A DNA stretch of 39,448 bases from NCBI RefSeq assembly GCF_000014805.1, contig NC_008570.1, positions 4,705,001-4,744,448 of the forward strand. Reading direction: 5' to 3'. Below, in pieces: positions 29,323 to 38,598 of this stretch. The first letter of the stretch is position 1. Each line of letters starts with the position of its first letter. Both the position numbers and the translations under genes were made by a program. Below the pieces are notes generated by a model. That model saw only the letters and a program-made list of their open reading frames with translations, was not told the DNA's origin and ran no database searches. Source of the DNA: Aeromonas hydrophila subsp. hydrophila ATCC 7966 (GTDB lineage: Bacteria > Pseudomonadota > Gammaproteobacteria > Enterobacterales > Aeromonadaceae).

Positions 29323-30087
29323 ATGTTTGAGATGAAATCAGCCAGCTTCGCGGTCAATGACCGCACGCTGCTGCACCCCACCGATCTCTGTTTCGAGCAG
29401 GGCAAGGTCTATGGCCTCATCGGCCACAACGGTTCGGGCAAATCCACCCTGCTCAAGCTGCTGGCACGCCAGCAGCCGCTCAGTGACGGCGAGATCCGGT
29501 TCGATGACAAGCCGCTGCCAGCGTGGGGGGCGCGCGACTTCGCCCGTCAGGTGGCCTATCTGCCCCAGCATCTGCCGAGCGCCGAAAACCTGCTCGGGCG
29601 GGAGCTGGTGGAGATGGGCCGTTACCCCTGGCGCGGCCTGCTGGGCCGGATGGGGGCGGAGGATCACCGCCAGGTCGAACGGGCCATCGCGCTGACCCAT
29701 ACCGAACGCTTCGCCGACCGGCTGGTGGACACGCTGTCCGGTGGCGAGCGGGGGCGGGTGTGGCTGGCCATGCTGCTGGCCCAGGAGAGCCGTTTCATCC
29801 TGCTGGACGAGCCGCTGGCCGCGCTGGATGTGGCTCATCAGGTGGAGGTGCTCACGCTGGTCAAGCAGTTGAGCCGTCAGCTCAAGCTCGGGGTCATCAT
29901 CGTCATTCACGACATCAACATGGCCTCCCGCTTCTGTGATCGGCTGGTGGCGCTGCACTCCGGCCGCCTGCTGACCCACGGCGAACCCGAACAGATCATG
30001 ACCGGCGAGACCCTGCACGCCATCTATGGCATCCCGATGGAGGTCATTCGCCACCCGGCCCATGACCACGCCATCGCCATCGTTTAG
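29323..30087 (+). CDS. fhuC: Iron-siderophore ABC transporter ATP-binding protein FhuC
   Basis: 254 residues from the ATG at 29323, with AGGAA before it; codons upstream overlap the end of the exporter gene and are not needed. Walker A is GHNGSGKST (34-42), signature LSGGERGRV, Walker B FILLDEPLAALD and switch histidine VIHDINMA. It powers FhuB on the cytoplasmic face. It follows the exporter by 22 bases and precedes fhuD by 18. Confidence 0.93.
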   Translation: MFEMKSASFAVNDRTLLHPTDLCFEQGKVYGLIGHNGSGKSTLLKLLARQQPLSDGEIRFDDKPLPAWGARDFARQVAYLPQHLPSAENLLGRELVEMGRYPWRGLLGRMGAEDHRQVERAIALTHTERFADRLVDTLSGGERGRVWLAMLLAQESRFILLDEPLAALDVAHQVEVLTLVKQLSRQLKLGVIIVIHDINMASRFCDRLVALHSGRLLTHGEPEQIMTGETLHAIYGIPMEVIRHPAHDHAIAIV

Positions 30088-30105
30088 ATAAGGCTTGTTA
30101 TCTCG

Positions 30106-31032
30106 ATGATCTTATTCAAGAAAGTTGGCTGGTTCTGCTGCCTCTTGGCTCCGCTCATGTTGCAGGCCGAGCCAGCGATGCCTGCCGCTGCAGACCTTTC
30201 TCAAGCCGATGCTGTGAAGTCGGTACCCCGTATCGCCACCGTCGACTGGACCATAGCCGAAACCCTGCTGGCGCTCGGGGTGACGCCGCTGGCGGTGGGG
30301 GATGTCGGTTCCTACCGCGCCTGGGTCGGCGAACCGCTGCTGCCGGCCGCCGTGGTAGATATCGGCCAGCGCGCCCAGCCCAACCGCGAACTGCTGGCCG
30401 AGCTGAAACCCGACCGCATCCTTATCTCGCCGCTGGCGGCCCCGCTGGCACCGACCCTCTCCCGCATCGCGCCGGTACAATCCATCGCGCTCTACGAGCC
30501 GGATGCCGATCTGTGGCAGCGACTGCACGAGGCGACCCTGACCATAGCCGCACTGGTGGACAAGACCGCCGAGGCCGGGCAACTGCTGGCCGGGCTGGAC
30601 CAGGATCTGGCGCAGATGCGGGCGGCGTTGCCTGCGGATCTGCCGCCCCTGCTGGTGGTGCAGTTCATCGATGAGCGCCATGTGCGGGTATTTGGCCGCC
30701 ACAGCCTGTTCGAGGCGGTGATGCAGCGGCTCGGCCTGCGCAATGGCTGGCAGGGGGAAACCAATGCCTGGGGCTTTGCCGTGGCCAGCCTGGAGCAGTT
30801 GATGGCGCTGCCGCAAGCGCGGCTGGTGGTGGTCGATCCGATCCCGGTCGGGGTGAGCGAGCGGCTGCAGGAGCCCGGTCTGTGGCAACAGCTGCCACAG
30901 GTGAGGGCGGCGGCCGTGCTGCATCTGCCTGCGGTGTGGAGTTTTGGCGGCGTGCTGGCGGCGCGCCGCTTCGCCGTGCAGCTCAGTACTGCGCTGCAGC
31001 AGGATGGGCAAAGCGGGGAGGGGCTGCTATGA
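30106..31032 (+). CDS. fhuD: Iron-hydroxamate periplasmic binding protein FhuD
   Basis: 308 residues. The signal peptide (FKKVGWFCCLLAPLMLQAEP) is followed by a class III binding-protein fold. VPRIATVDWTIAETLLALGV opens the N-terminal lobe and LKPDRILISP is the lobe-1 motif. The two lobes are joined by a long helix. It binds the ferric siderophore in the periplasm and delivers it to FhuB. Its stop overlaps the fhuB start (ATGA). FhuD-type proteins prefer hydroxamates, but the ligand cannot be fixed here. Confidence 0.92.
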   Translation: MILFKKVGWFCCLLAPLMLQAEPAMPAAADLSQADAVKSVPRIATVDWTIAETLLALGVTPLAVGDVGSYRAWVGEPLLPAAVVDIGQRAQPNRELLAELKPDRILISPLAAPLAPTLSRIAPVQSIALYEPDADLWQRLHEATLTIAALVDKTAEAGQLLAGLDQDLAQMRAALPADLPPLLVVQFIDERHVRVFGRHSLFEAVMQRLGLRNGWQGETNAWGFAVASLEQLMALPQARLVVVDPIPVGVSERLQEPGLWQQLPQVRAAAVLHLPAVWSFGGVLAARRFAVQLSTALQQDGQSGEGLL

Positions 31033-33011
31033 ACCGGATTTTTCCGTCGCCGCTGCGACTGCCTGTCAGCCTGCTGCTGGGGCTGACGCTGGTGCTTGCC
31101 GGTTGGGAGCTGGCCGGTCAGTTGCCGGTGGCGCGTTGGCTCGCGACCCTGTTGTCGCCGGATCTGACCGATGCCAGCCAGGCGGTGGTCCACTTCAGCT
31201 GGTTGCCTCGCCTTGCCGTCTGTCTGCTGGCCGGCGGCGCCCTCGGGCTGGCCGGCACCCTGATGCAGCAGGTGCTGCGCAACCCGCTGGCCTCGCCCAC
31301 CACCCTGGGGGTGGCCTCCGGTGCCCAGCTGGCGCTGATGATGGTGACCCTGTTTGCCCCCTCCTGGCTGCTGCTGGGACGGGAGTGGATCGCCATGGCC
31401 GGCGGCAGCCTCGCCATGGGGCTGGTGTTTGCCCTGGCCTGGCGTCGCCAGCTCAATCCGGTGGTCATCGTCTTTGCCGGGTTGGTGATCAATCTCTATC
31501 TGGCGGCCATCAGCATGGGGCTCCTGCTGTTCTTTCAGGAGGAGCTGAAAGGCTTGCTGGTGTGGGGCAGTGGCTCGCTGGTGCAGAACAGCTGGAGCGG
31601 GGTGAGCTACCTGCTGCCCCGTCTGCTGCTGGCTGGCGTGCTGGCCGCGGTGCTGGTGCGCCCGCTGGCGGTGCTGGAGCTGGATGATGCCAGCGCCCGC
31701 AGCCTGGGGGTCTCCCTTCAACGCCTGCGTTTCGCCGGACTGGGGCTGGCGGTGTTCGTCACCGCCTGCGTGGTGAGCGTGGTGGGGCTGATCGGCTTCA
31801 TCGGGTTGGCGGCGCCCGCCCTGGTGCGCTTGCTGGGGGTAAGAAAACTGGCCCTGCGGCTGCTGTGGGCCCCGCTACTGGGCGCTCTGCTGCTGGCGGC
31901 CACCGATCTGCTGCTGCAATCCCTGAGCCGCAGCGGCTCTGTACTCATCCCGACCGGTGCCATGACGGCCCTGCTGGGGGCGCCGCTGCTGCTGTGGCTG
32001 ATCCCGCGCCTGGGTATCAAGTCGGGCACGCCGCAGGCGAATGCCGCCCTGCTGGTGGCCCGCCACCCGGCACCGGTCCGCCTTGTCGGCCTGATGTTGA
32101 TGGGGCTGGTAGTGGCGGTGATCGCCTCCCTGCTGTTTGGACAGGGGATGGACGGCTGGCACTGGCCGAGCTGGCTGCGCTGGCAGGCCCAGCTGGAGTG
32201 GCGGCTGCCGCGCACCCTGGCGGCCGGTGCGGCGGGCGTGTTGCTGGCGCTGGCGGGCACCCTGCTGCAACGGGTCAGCAGCAACCCCATGGCGAGCCCC
32301 GAGCTGCTGGGGGTGAGTGGCGGCACCTTCATGGGGGTGATTGCCACGGCGCTGCTGCTGCCCGCCCTGCCGCTGCCCATGATGCTGGCCGGCGGCCTGC
32401 TCGGTGCCTTCGGTTGTCTGCTGCTGTTGCTGCTGGTCAATCGCAGCCACGGCTTCCAGCCGGAGCGGCTGCTGCTCTCCGGCATCGCCATCACGGCGCT
32501 GTTCGAGCCGCTGCAGGCCATCGCGCTGGCCAACGGTGACCTGCGGGTGCAGCAACTGCTCTCCTGGATGTCCGGCTCCACCTATTACGTCACCCTGCCG
32601 ATTGCCGGCGGGTTGGTCGTGCTGGCGCTGACGCTGCTGGCAGCCTGCCTGCTGCTCAGCCGCTGGCTCGATCTGCTGCCGATGGGGCCGGCGGTGGCCG
32701 CCGCGCTCGGCATTCGGCTCAACCGGGCCCAGCTCGCCATCCTGCTGCTGGTGGCCGTGCTCACCGCCAGCGCGACCCTGGTGGTGGGGCCGCTCTCCTT
32801 CGTCGGGCTGCTGGCGCCGCACATGGCCAAGCTGATGGGGCTGGTGCGGGCACGCTGGCATCTGCTCGGTGCCGCCGTCTCCGGCGCCCTGCTGATGGTG
32901 TCGGCGGACTGGATTGGCCAGCAGATCCTGTTCCCGCAGGAGGTGCCGGTGGGGCTGGTCTCCACCTTGTTAGGGGGCGCTTACTTCATGTGGTGTCTGC
33001 GCCGCCTCTAG
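31029..33011 (+). CDS. fhuB: Iron-hydroxamate ABC permease FhuB (two fused halves)
   Basis: 660 residues from the ATG at 31029, the same length as E. coli FhuB; the longer frame upstream lies inside fhuD. Two homologous permease halves, each with about ten membrane segments, are fused. Each half carries the coupling glycine motif: GLIGFIGLAAPALVRLLG in the first and GPLSFVGLLAPHMAKLMG in the second. The paired GTLMQQVLRNPLASPTTLGV and GTLLQRVSSNPMASPELLGV show the internal duplication. It forms the membrane channel for FhuCD. Confidence 0.96.
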   Translation: MNRIFPSPLRLPVSLLLGLTLVLAGWELAGQLPVARWLATLLSPDLTDASQAVVHFSWLPRLAVCLLAGGALGLAGTLMQQVLRNPLASPTTLGVASGAQLALMMVTLFAPSWLLLGREWIAMAGGSLAMGLVFALAWRRQLNPVVIVFAGLVINLYLAAISMGLLLFFQEELKGLLVWGSGSLVQNSWSGVSYLLPRLLLAGVLAAVLVRPLAVLELDDASARSLGVSLQRLRFAGLGLAVFVTACVVSVVGLIGFIGLAAPALVRLLGVRKLALRLLWAPLLGALLLAATDLLLQSLSRSGSVLIPTGAMTALLGAPLLLWLIPRLGIKSGTPQANAALLVARHPAPVRLVGLMLMGLVVAVIASLLFGQGMDGWHWPSWLRWQAQLEWRLPRTLAAGAAGVLLALAGTLLQRVSSNPMASPELLGVSGGTFMGVIATALLLPALPLPMMLAGGLLGAFGCLLLLLLVNRSHGFQPERLLLSGIAITALFEPLQAIALANGDLRVQQLLSWMSGSTYYVTLPIAGGLVVLALTLLAACLLLSRWLDLLPMGPAVAAALGIRLNRAQLAILLLVAVLTASATLVVGPLSFVGLLAPHMAKLMGLVRARWHLLGAAVSGALLMVSADWIGQQILFPQEVPVGLVSTLLGGAYFMWCLRRL

Positions 33012-33032
33012 GTTGGCGGATGAAAAATGCAC

Positions 33033-33062
33033 AAAAAAAGCCCGGGATGAACCCGGGCTTTT
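33033..33062. terminator. Bidirectional terminator between fhuB and mnmE
   Basis: Stem AAGCCCGGG (33038-33046), loop ATGAA, stem CCCGGGCTT (33052-33060), with A on the left and T on the right. It ends both converging transcripts. Confidence 0.9.
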
Positions 33063-33081
33063 CATTGCCTGCCGTGCGGCG

Positions 33082-34443
33082 TTATTTGCCGATGCAGAAG
33101 CTGGAGAAGATGCGGCCCAGCAGATCGTCGGAGCTGAACTCGCCGGTGATCTCGGAGAGGGACTCCTGCGCCAGGCGCAGCTCTTCGGCCACCAGCTCGC
33201 CAGCCACGAACACCTCCAGCTGCTCCTTGGCTACCAGCAGCCGCTCGGCGGCGCGCTCCAGCGCATCCAGGTGACGGCGGCGGGCCATGAAGCCCCCCTC
33301 GGTGTTGCCCTGGAAGCCCATGCAGGCTTTCAGGTGCTCGCGCAGGGCGGACAGCCCCAGCTCGGTCTTGGCGGAGATGCGGTAGACGGCATGGCCCAGC
33401 TCCTGGCTCGGTGCCAGATCCTCGCCGGTCAGGTCGGCCTTGTTGCGCACCACGGTGAGGCCAATCTTTTTTGGCAACCGATCAACAAATTCCGGCCAGA
33501 TCTCGCGCGGGTCGACCGCAGCCGTGGTGGTGCCATCCACCATGAACAGCACCCGGTCGGCCTGTTCGATCTCGGCCCAGGCACGCTCGATGCCGATCTG
33601 CTCCACCTTGTCCTGGGTGTCGCGCAGACCGGCGGTGTCGATGATGTGCAGCGGCATGCCATCCAGATGAATGTGCTCGCGCAGCACGTCACGGGTGGTG
33701 CCGGCTATCTCGGTGACGATGGCGGACTCACGGCCGGCCAGGGCGTTGAGCAGGCTCGATTTGCCGGCGTTGGGACGACCGGCGATCACCACCTTCATCC
33801 CTTCCCGCAGCAGGGCGCCCTGCTTGGCTTCCCCGCGTACGTCATCGAGCTCCGCCATGATGGCGTAGAGATCGCCCGCAACCTTGCCGTCGGAGAGAAA
33901 ATCGATCTCCTCGTCCGGGAAGTCGATGGCGGCCTCCACATAGATACGCAACCGGGTGAGACTCTCCACCAGCTGCTGGATCTTGCCGGAGAACTGCCCC
34001 TGCAGGGAGTGCATGGCACTGCGGGCCGCCTGCTCGCTGGATGCCTCGATAAGGTCGGCGATGGCCTCGGCCTGGGCCAGATCCAGCTTGTCGTTCATGA
34101 AGGCGCGTTCGCTGAACTCACCGGGGCGGGCAGGGCGCAGCCCTTTTATCTGCAGGATGCGGCGTACCAGCATGTCCATGATCACCGGGCCGCCATGGCC
34201 CTGCAGTTCCAGCACATCTTCGCCGGTGAAGCTGTTGGGGGCCTTGAACAGCAGGGCGATGCCCTGATCCAGCGGCTGGCCTTGCTCATCCCTGAACGGC
34301 AGATATTCGGCATAACGCACCCGGGGGAGCTTGCCGAGCACTATCTCGGCGACCTGTTCGGCGGCGGGACCGGAGACGCGGACTATGCCGACGCCACCCC
34401 GGCCGGGGGCGGTGGCCTGGGCCACGATGGTATCTGTAGTCAT
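33082..34443 (-). CDS. mnmE: tRNA modification GTPase MnmE (TrmE)
   Basis: 453 residues from the ATG at 34443 ([20 protein letters not shown]), which gives the standard N-terminus; an upstream GTG is possible but unneeded. The N-terminal formyl-THF-binding domain is followed by a helical domain with an inserted G domain. That domain has G1 [10 protein letters not shown]3 DTAGLRD and G4 NKAD. It ends with the catalytic C-terminal CIGK. It acts with MnmG on U34 of tRNAs. It reads toward oriC. Confidence 0.97.
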   Translation of the reverse strand: MTTDTIVAQATAPGRGGVGIVRVSGPAAEQVAEIVLGKLPRVRYAEYLPFRDEQGQPLDQGIALLFKAPNSFTGEDVLELQGHGGPVIMDMLVRRILQIKGLRPARPGEFSERAFMNDKLDLAQAEAIADLIEASSEQAARSAMHSLQGQFSGKIQQLVESLTRLRIYVEAAIDFPDEEIDFLSDGKVAGDLYAIMAELDDVRGEAKQGALLREGMKVVIAGRPNAGKSSLLNALAGRESAIVTEIAGTTRDVLREHIHLDGMPLHIIDTAGLRDTQDKVEQIGIERAWAEIEQADRVLFMVDGTTTAAVDPREIWPEFVDRLPKKIGLTVVRNKADLTGEDLAPSQELGHAVYRISAKTELGLSALREHLKACMGFQGNTEGGFMARRRHLDALERAAERLLVAKEQLEVFVAGELVAEELRLAQESLSEITGEFSSDDLLGRIFSSFCIGK

Positions 34444-34496
34444 CTTGCTTGGCTCATTTGTTCGCTGATGGTTCACAGCAGTGGGGCCATTGTAAT

Positions 34497-34525
34497 AAAA
34501 AAGGCGGCCCGAAGGCCGCCTCTTT
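34497..34525 (-). terminator. Terminator after yidC
   Basis: Stem GGCGGCC (34503-34509), loop CGAA, stem GGCCGCC (34514-34520). The A run at 34497-34502 becomes the T tract on the minus strand. Confidence 0.88.
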
Positions 34526-34552
34526 TGTCATCCATCTTGCCATCGGGAGCGA

Positions 34553-36199
34553 TTAGCTGCGGGTATGCAGGCCTTTCTTCTCCAGCTGACGGTAGATGAT
34601 GGTCTGCTGGGTAATGGAGATGACGTTGCTCACCAGCCAGTACAGGGTCAGACCTGCCGGGAACCAGAGGAACATGAAAGTGAAGATGATCGGCATGAAC
34701 TGCATCACTTTCTGCTGCATCGGGTCGGTAATGGTGGTCGGGCTCATCTTCTGCAGGTACCACATGGACGCACCCATGAGGATCGGCAGCACGAAGAAGG
34801 GGTCCTTCACCGACAGGTCGGTGATCCACAGGGCGAACGGCGCGTGGCGCAGCTCAACGGATTCCATCAGAGCCCAGTAGAGGGCGATGAAGATCGGCAT
34901 CTGCACCAGGATCGGCAGACAGCCGCCCAGCGGGTTGACCTTCTCCTTCTTGTACAGCTCCATCATGCCCTGAGACATCTTCTGGCGATCGTCGCCGAAG
35001 CGCTCACGCAGTGCGGCCAGCTTGGGCTGCAGCATGCGCATCTTGGCCATGGAGGTGTACTGGGCCTTGGTCAGCGGGAACATGATGCCGCGTACCAGCA
35101 GGGTCAGCATGATGATGGCCACACCCCAGTTCTGGACGAAACCGTGGAACACGGTCAGCAGCCAGTGCAGCGGTTGGGCGATGAACCAGAGCCAGCCGTA
35201 GTCGACGGTCAGGTCGAGGTGGTTTGCCACCTTGGCCATCTGGTCTTGCAGCTTGGGACCGACCCACAGCTTGCTGGTCACTTCGGCTTGCTGGCCGGCA
35301 GCCACGTCAACCAGCGGCGCCTTGTAGCCGATGATGGCCTGGTCTTTGCCAGGGATCACGCGGCTGTAGAAGCTGTTGGTATCGTCGGCATTCGGTGCCC
35401 AGGCAGAGACGAAGTAGTGTTGCAGCATGGCGACCCAACCACCCTTGGTGGTCTTGTTCAGGTCGGCATCCTTCATCTCGTCGAAGGTGTACTTCTTGTA
35501 GCGGGTATCTTCGCTGGAGAAGGCACCACCACGGTAGGCACTGGCCACCATGGCATGACCCTGCTGGTCTTTCGGGGTAGTCACGGTCTGCTTCAGCTGA
35601 CCGTAGAACTGTACCTGGACCGGCTCGGCGGACTTGTTGTCGATCTTGTAATCGACGCCAACGGCATAGTCACCACGCTTGAGGACGAACTCCTTGGTGA
35701 AGACCACGCCCTTGCTGTCGGTCCAGGTCATCGGTACGACGACTTGATCCTGACCATCGGCCAGCTGGTAGCTGGTCTGGGCGGCTTCGTAGGTGGGACG
35801 ACCCTGGGCCTGGCTGTCAGGACCATTGCGACCAACCAGACCGCTCTGGGCAACATAGAGGTGCTCAGGTTGGCTGGTCAGCAGTACGAACGGTTGATCC
35901 TTGCCTTCTTCCAGCTTGTGGGCCAGCAGATCGGCAGAGACGATGTCGCCACCCTGGGTATCCAGGGTCAGCTTGAGCACGTCGGAGGAGACGGTGATCA
36001 GCTTGCGTGCGGTGTTCGCATTGGCTTGCTCGGAAACCTGAGGAATATCACCGGTCTGACCGGCTTCAGGTACGAAATGTTCGGTTTGGGCCACGGTAGT
36101 CGGGGCCGGCTTCGGAGCCTTGTCGGACTCCCACTGTTGCCAGAGCAAAAAGCTCACGAACAGCAAACCGATCAGGATGAGATTGCGTTGTGATTCCAT
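34553..36199 (-). CDS. yidC: Membrane protein insertase YidC
   Basis: 548 residues, E. coli length. An N-terminal membrane anchor (LILIGLLFVSFLLW) is followed by a large periplasmic beta domain (about 60-340). The conserved insertase core of five membrane segments includes WGVAIIMLTLLVRGIMFPLT, with the groove arginine, and GGCLPILVQMPIFIALYWAL. It inserts proteins such as the Fo c and a subunits into the inner membrane. It is 5 bases from yidD and in the rpmH-rnpA-yidD-yidC cluster. Confidence 0.97.
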   Translation of the reverse strand: MESQRNLILIGLLFVSFLLWQQWESDKAPKPAPTTVAQTEHFVPEAGQTGDIPQVSEQANANTARKLITVSSDVLKLTLDTQGGDIVSADLLAHKLEEGKDQPFVLLTSQPEHLYVAQSGLVGRNGPDSQAQGRPTYEAAQTSYQLADGQDQVVVPMTWTDSKGVVFTKEFVLKRGDYAVGVDYKIDNKSAEPVQVQFYGQLKQTVTTPKDQQGHAMVASAYRGGAFSSEDTRYKKYTFDEMKDADLNKTTKGGWVAMLQHYFVSAWAPNADDTNSFYSRVIPGKDQAIIGYKAPLVDVAAGQQAEVTSKLWVGPKLQDQMAKVANHLDLTVDYGWLWFIAQPLHWLLTVFHGFVQNWGVAIIMLTLLVRGIMFPLTKAQYTSMAKMRMLQPKLAALRERFGDDRQKMSQGMMELYKKEKVNPLGGCLPILVQMPIFIALYWALMESVELRHAPFALWITDLSVKDPFFVLPILMGASMWYLQKMSPTTITDPMQQKVMQFMPIIFTFMFLWFPAGLTLYWLVSNVISITQQTIIYRQLEKKGLHTRS

Positions 36200-36204
36200 A
36201 GTCT

Positions 36205-36453
36205 TCAGTTTCTTCGCTTTGGTTGCGGAACCGGGTCATAACCACCCTCGGATAAGGGATGGCATTTTAATAGACGTTTGCTGGCTAACCAAACGCCTTT
36301 TATGAAACCGTGAAGTCGGATTGCTTCTATCGCAAATTGGGAACAAGTCGGAGTGAAACGGCAGCGCGGCCCGAGCAGCGGGCTAATGATTAGCTGATAC
36401 AGGCGTATCAGTTTGACAGCTACCCATTGCAACGGCGTGACAGAGTGCGCCAT
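36205..36453 (-). CDS. yidD: Membrane protein insertion efficiency factor YidD
   Basis: 82 residues. It has the family motif [20 protein letters not shown] with three cysteines in the protein, and [13 protein letters not shown] near the end. It is a small membrane-associated protein that aids YidC-dependent insertion. Its start overlaps the rnpA 3' end by 34 bases, a conserved overlap. Confidence 0.95.
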   Translation of the reverse strand: MAHSVTPLQWVAVKLIRLYQLIISPLLGPRCRFTPTCSQFAIEAIRLHGFIKGVWLASKRLLKCHPLSEGGYDPVPQPKRRN

Positions 36454-36779
36454 AGCTTTTCCAGTAACTTGAACAGTTCCTCGTTATCCATCTCTTTCAC
36501 ACCGGCCTTGGCGATCACGACGATGTCGATAGCGGGCAGATTGGCCTGATTGAGGCGGAAACTTTCCCGAACCACCCGTTTTACACGGTTGCGCCAGACG
36601 GCACGCTTGAGTGCTTTTTTGGGCACAGCGAGACCAAGGCGAGGATGTTCGAGGGTATTGGGACAGGCGAGAAGCGTAATTTGCGGAGAAGCGGCCCGGA
36701 CAGGCTCGGCGAAAACGCGTTTGAAGTGTTCGGGAGTTAACAGACGTAACTCCCGAGAAAAGGTGTGCTGGGTAGGCAT
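36420..36779 (-). CDS. rnpA: Ribonuclease P protein component RnpA
   Basis: 119 residues, basic. The RNase P signature is [15 protein letters not shown] near residues 62-76. It binds the RNase P RNA and helps remove 5' leaders from pre-tRNAs. The ATG shares its first base with the last base of the rpmH stop (TAATG), so translation is coupled. The 3' end overlaps yidD. Confidence 0.96.
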   Translation of the reverse strand: MPTQHTFSRELRLLTPEHFKRVFAEPVRAASPQITLLACPNTLEHPRLGLAVPKKALKRAVWRNRVKRVVRESFRLNQANLPAIDIVVIAKAGVKEMDNEELFKLLEKLWRTLSRRCNG

Positions 36780-36913
36780 TAGACTACCAGGCGGGCACGA
36801 CCCTTGGCACGACGAGCGGCCAGAACTTTACGACCGTTGGCAGTTGCCATGCGGGCGCGGAAACCGTGAGAGCGCTTGCGCTTCAGGTTGGACGGTTGAA
36901 AAGTACGTTTCAT
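36779..36913 (-). CDS. rpmH: Large ribosomal subunit protein bL34
   Basis: 44 residues, reading [20 protein letters not shown], then [19 protein letters not shown] and ending ARLVV. It is the complete, strongly basic L34; the E. coli protein has 46 residues and a slightly longer C-terminus. It is the first gene of the rpmH-rnpA-yidD-yidC cluster. The stop TAA overlaps the rnpA ATG by one base. A near-consensus promoter lies about 90-120 bases upstream. Confidence 0.97.
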   Translation of the reverse strand: MKRTFQPSNLKRKRSHGFRARMATANGRKVLAARRAKGRARLVV

Positions 36914-36997
36914 GATTCGATTCCGTATTTCTGTACAGTTTTGATTGTCACACTTAGCCGACGCGCCAGCTATAGCGTGTGACGACTAGCAAAAGAG

Positions 36998-37021
36998 GCC
37001 GAATTCTAAACAGAGTTCGGC
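36998..37021. repeat. Inverted repeat inside the rpmH promoter
   Basis: Arms GCCGAATTC (36998-37006) and GAGTTCGGC (37013-37021) pair over nine positions with one G-T, loop TAAACA, followed by TTTT. It covers the -10 and most of the spacer of the rpmH promoter. It may be a rightward terminator or an operator. Confidence 0.5.
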
Positions 37022-37031
37022 TTTTAGTCAA
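37003..37031 (-). promoter_or_regulatory. Sigma-70 promoter of rpmH-rnpA
   Basis: Minus strand TTGACT (37026-37031), exactly 17 bases, TAGAAT (37003-37008). Start of transcription would be near 36996, about 83 bases before the rpmH ATG. Confidence 0.78.
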
Positions 37032-37151
37032 TCCGCCGTTCCCTCTCTTCCTGCCCTGACCTTGCAAAGGCCTGAACCGGCAGTGAGGATCCAGAGGATC
37101 GAGGGCTCCGGATTATACTGGCAACCCGGGGTTTAACAAGGATCCTCCAAT

Positions 37152-37172
37152 AAAAAAGGCGGCAATGCCGCC
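37152..37172 (-). terminator. Terminator after the amino-acid ABC transporter genes
   Basis: Stem GGCGGC (37158-37163), loop AAT, stem GCCGCC (37167-37172). The A run at 37152-37157 gives the T tract on the minus strand. It lies 10 bases after the ATPase gene. Confidence 0.85.
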
Positions 37173-37182
37173 AAAGAGAGAG

Positions 37183-37917
37183 CTATTTAAGCACTTTGCG
37201 CAGGAACTCCCGGGTACGGGGATCCTGCGGATCGACCAATATCTGATCCGGCGGGCCCTGTTCCACGATCCGGCCCCCCTCCATGAAGATCACCCGATCG
37301 GCAACATCTCGAGCAAATTCAATCTCATGGGTTACCACCACCATGGTCTGGTGCTGGCGGGCCAGCTCCTTCATCAGGCCCAGTACTTCGTCGACCCACT
37401 CGGGGTCGAGCGCCGACGTGGGCTCGTCGAACAGGATCACCTTGGAGTGCGCGGCCATGGCCCGGCCGATGCCGACCCGCTGCTGCTGACCACCCGACAG
37501 GGAAGCCGGATAGGCGTCCTGCTTGTCGGCGAGGCCGATGTCCTTGAGGATGCCGAGGGCGGTGGCACGGGCCTCCGCCTTCGGCTGTTTCCAGACGGTG
37601 ATCAGCCCTTCGGCGATGTTGTCCAGCGCCGTCTTGTTGGCGAACAGGGCGTAGTTCTGGAATACGAAGGAGGCCCGCTTGCGCAGTTCGATGGCCTGCT
37701 GCTCGCTGGCTTTGGCCAGGTTGAGCTGCAGATCGTCGATGGCGAGGTTGCCGGCATCCGGGGTCTCCAGCAGGTTGAGGCAGCGCAGCAGGGTCGACTT
37801 GCCGGTGCCGGAGGGGCCGATGATGACCACTATCTCCCCCTTTTTTACCTCCAGATCGATGCTGTTCAGCACCTGATTGCCGTCATATGCCTTGGAGAGA
37901 CCGGTTAACTTGATCAT
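37183..37917 (-). CDS. Polar amino acid ABC transporter ATP-binding protein
   Basis: 244 residues, HisP/GlnQ class. Walker A is [11 protein letters not shown] (about 34-44), the signature [16 protein letters not shown] and Walker [15 protein letters not shown], with switch histidine VVTHEIEFA. It drives import with the permease and binding protein encoded just upstream (gap 12 bases). The substrate is inferred from the binding protein. Confidence 0.93.
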   Translation of the reverse strand: MIKLTGLSKAYDGNQVLNSIDLEVKKGEIVVIIGPSGTGKSTLLRCLNLLETPDAGNLAIDDLQLNLAKASEQQAIELRKRASFVFQNYALFANKTALDNIAEGLITVWKQPKAEARATALGILKDIGLADKQDAYPASLSGGQQQRVGIGRAMAAHSKVILFDEPTSALDPEWVDEVLGLMKELARQHQTMVVVTHEIEFARDVADRVIFMEGGRIVEQGPPDQILVDPQDPRTREFLRKVLK

Positions 37918-37929
37918 GAGAGCCCTCCT

Positions 37930-38598
37930 TTAATAGGCACGGTTGAGACGGACTTCCAGCAGGTGCTGCAAGCGGGTAAAGAAGATCACCACCACCCAGT
38001 AGACCAGTGCCACCGCCATGAAGCTCTCGAAGAACTTGAAGGAGGAGGAGGCTTCCATCTGCGCCTTGCCCATGATCTCGGCCACCCCCAGGGTAAAGGC
38101 CAGCGAGGTGCTCTTGATCATGTCGATGAAGTAGTTCATCAGCGATGGCGTCGCGATGCGGGCCGCCTGCGGCAATATGATCCGCTGCATCGCCTGGTAG
38201 CGGCTCATGCCGATACTGAGGGCGGCTTCCATCTGGCTCTTGTGGATGCCGATGATGGAGGCGCGGATCGATTCGGCCATGTAGGCGGCGAAGTGCAGGG
38301 TCAGGCCGACGATGGCGGCGGTAAAGGCATCCATTCCCACGAAGATGGGGAACAGCTGCGGCAGCCCGTAATAGAGCAGGAACAGCTGGACGAGTAGCGG
38401 TGTACCCCGGAAAAACGAGATATAGAGCATCGCCAGCCAGTGGATCACGGGAACGCGAAACACCCGTACTATCGCCAGGGCCAGCGACAGTACGAGTGCC
38501 AGGACGAATCCCCACAGGGCCATCTCCATCGTGGTGCCCAGATATTTGAGCAGGATGGGAAACAGCCCCAGCGTGTATTCGAGGTCAAATTCCATCAT
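37930..38598 (-). CDS. Polar amino acid (probably cystine) ABC transporter permease
   Basis: 222 residues with about five membrane segments. The coupling motif lies in MEAALSIGMSRYQAMQRIIL-PQAARIATP (residues about 139-170), matching the EAA loop of HisMQ permeases, and FFRGTPLLVQLFLLYYGLP is family-typical. The pattern resembles E. coli TcyL. The start is immediately next to the binding-protein stop. Confidence 0.92.
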   Translation of the reverse strand: MMEFDLEYTLGLFPILLKYLGTTMEMALWGFVLALVLSLALAIVRVFRVPVIHWLAMLYISFFRGTPLLVQLFLLYYGLPQLFPIFVGMDAFTAAIVGLTLHFAAYMAESIRASIIGIHKSQMEAALSIGMSRYQAMQRIILPQAARIATPSLMNYFIDMIKSTSLAFTLGVAEIMGKAQMEASSSFKFFESFMAVALVYWVVVIFFTRLQHLLEVRLNRAY

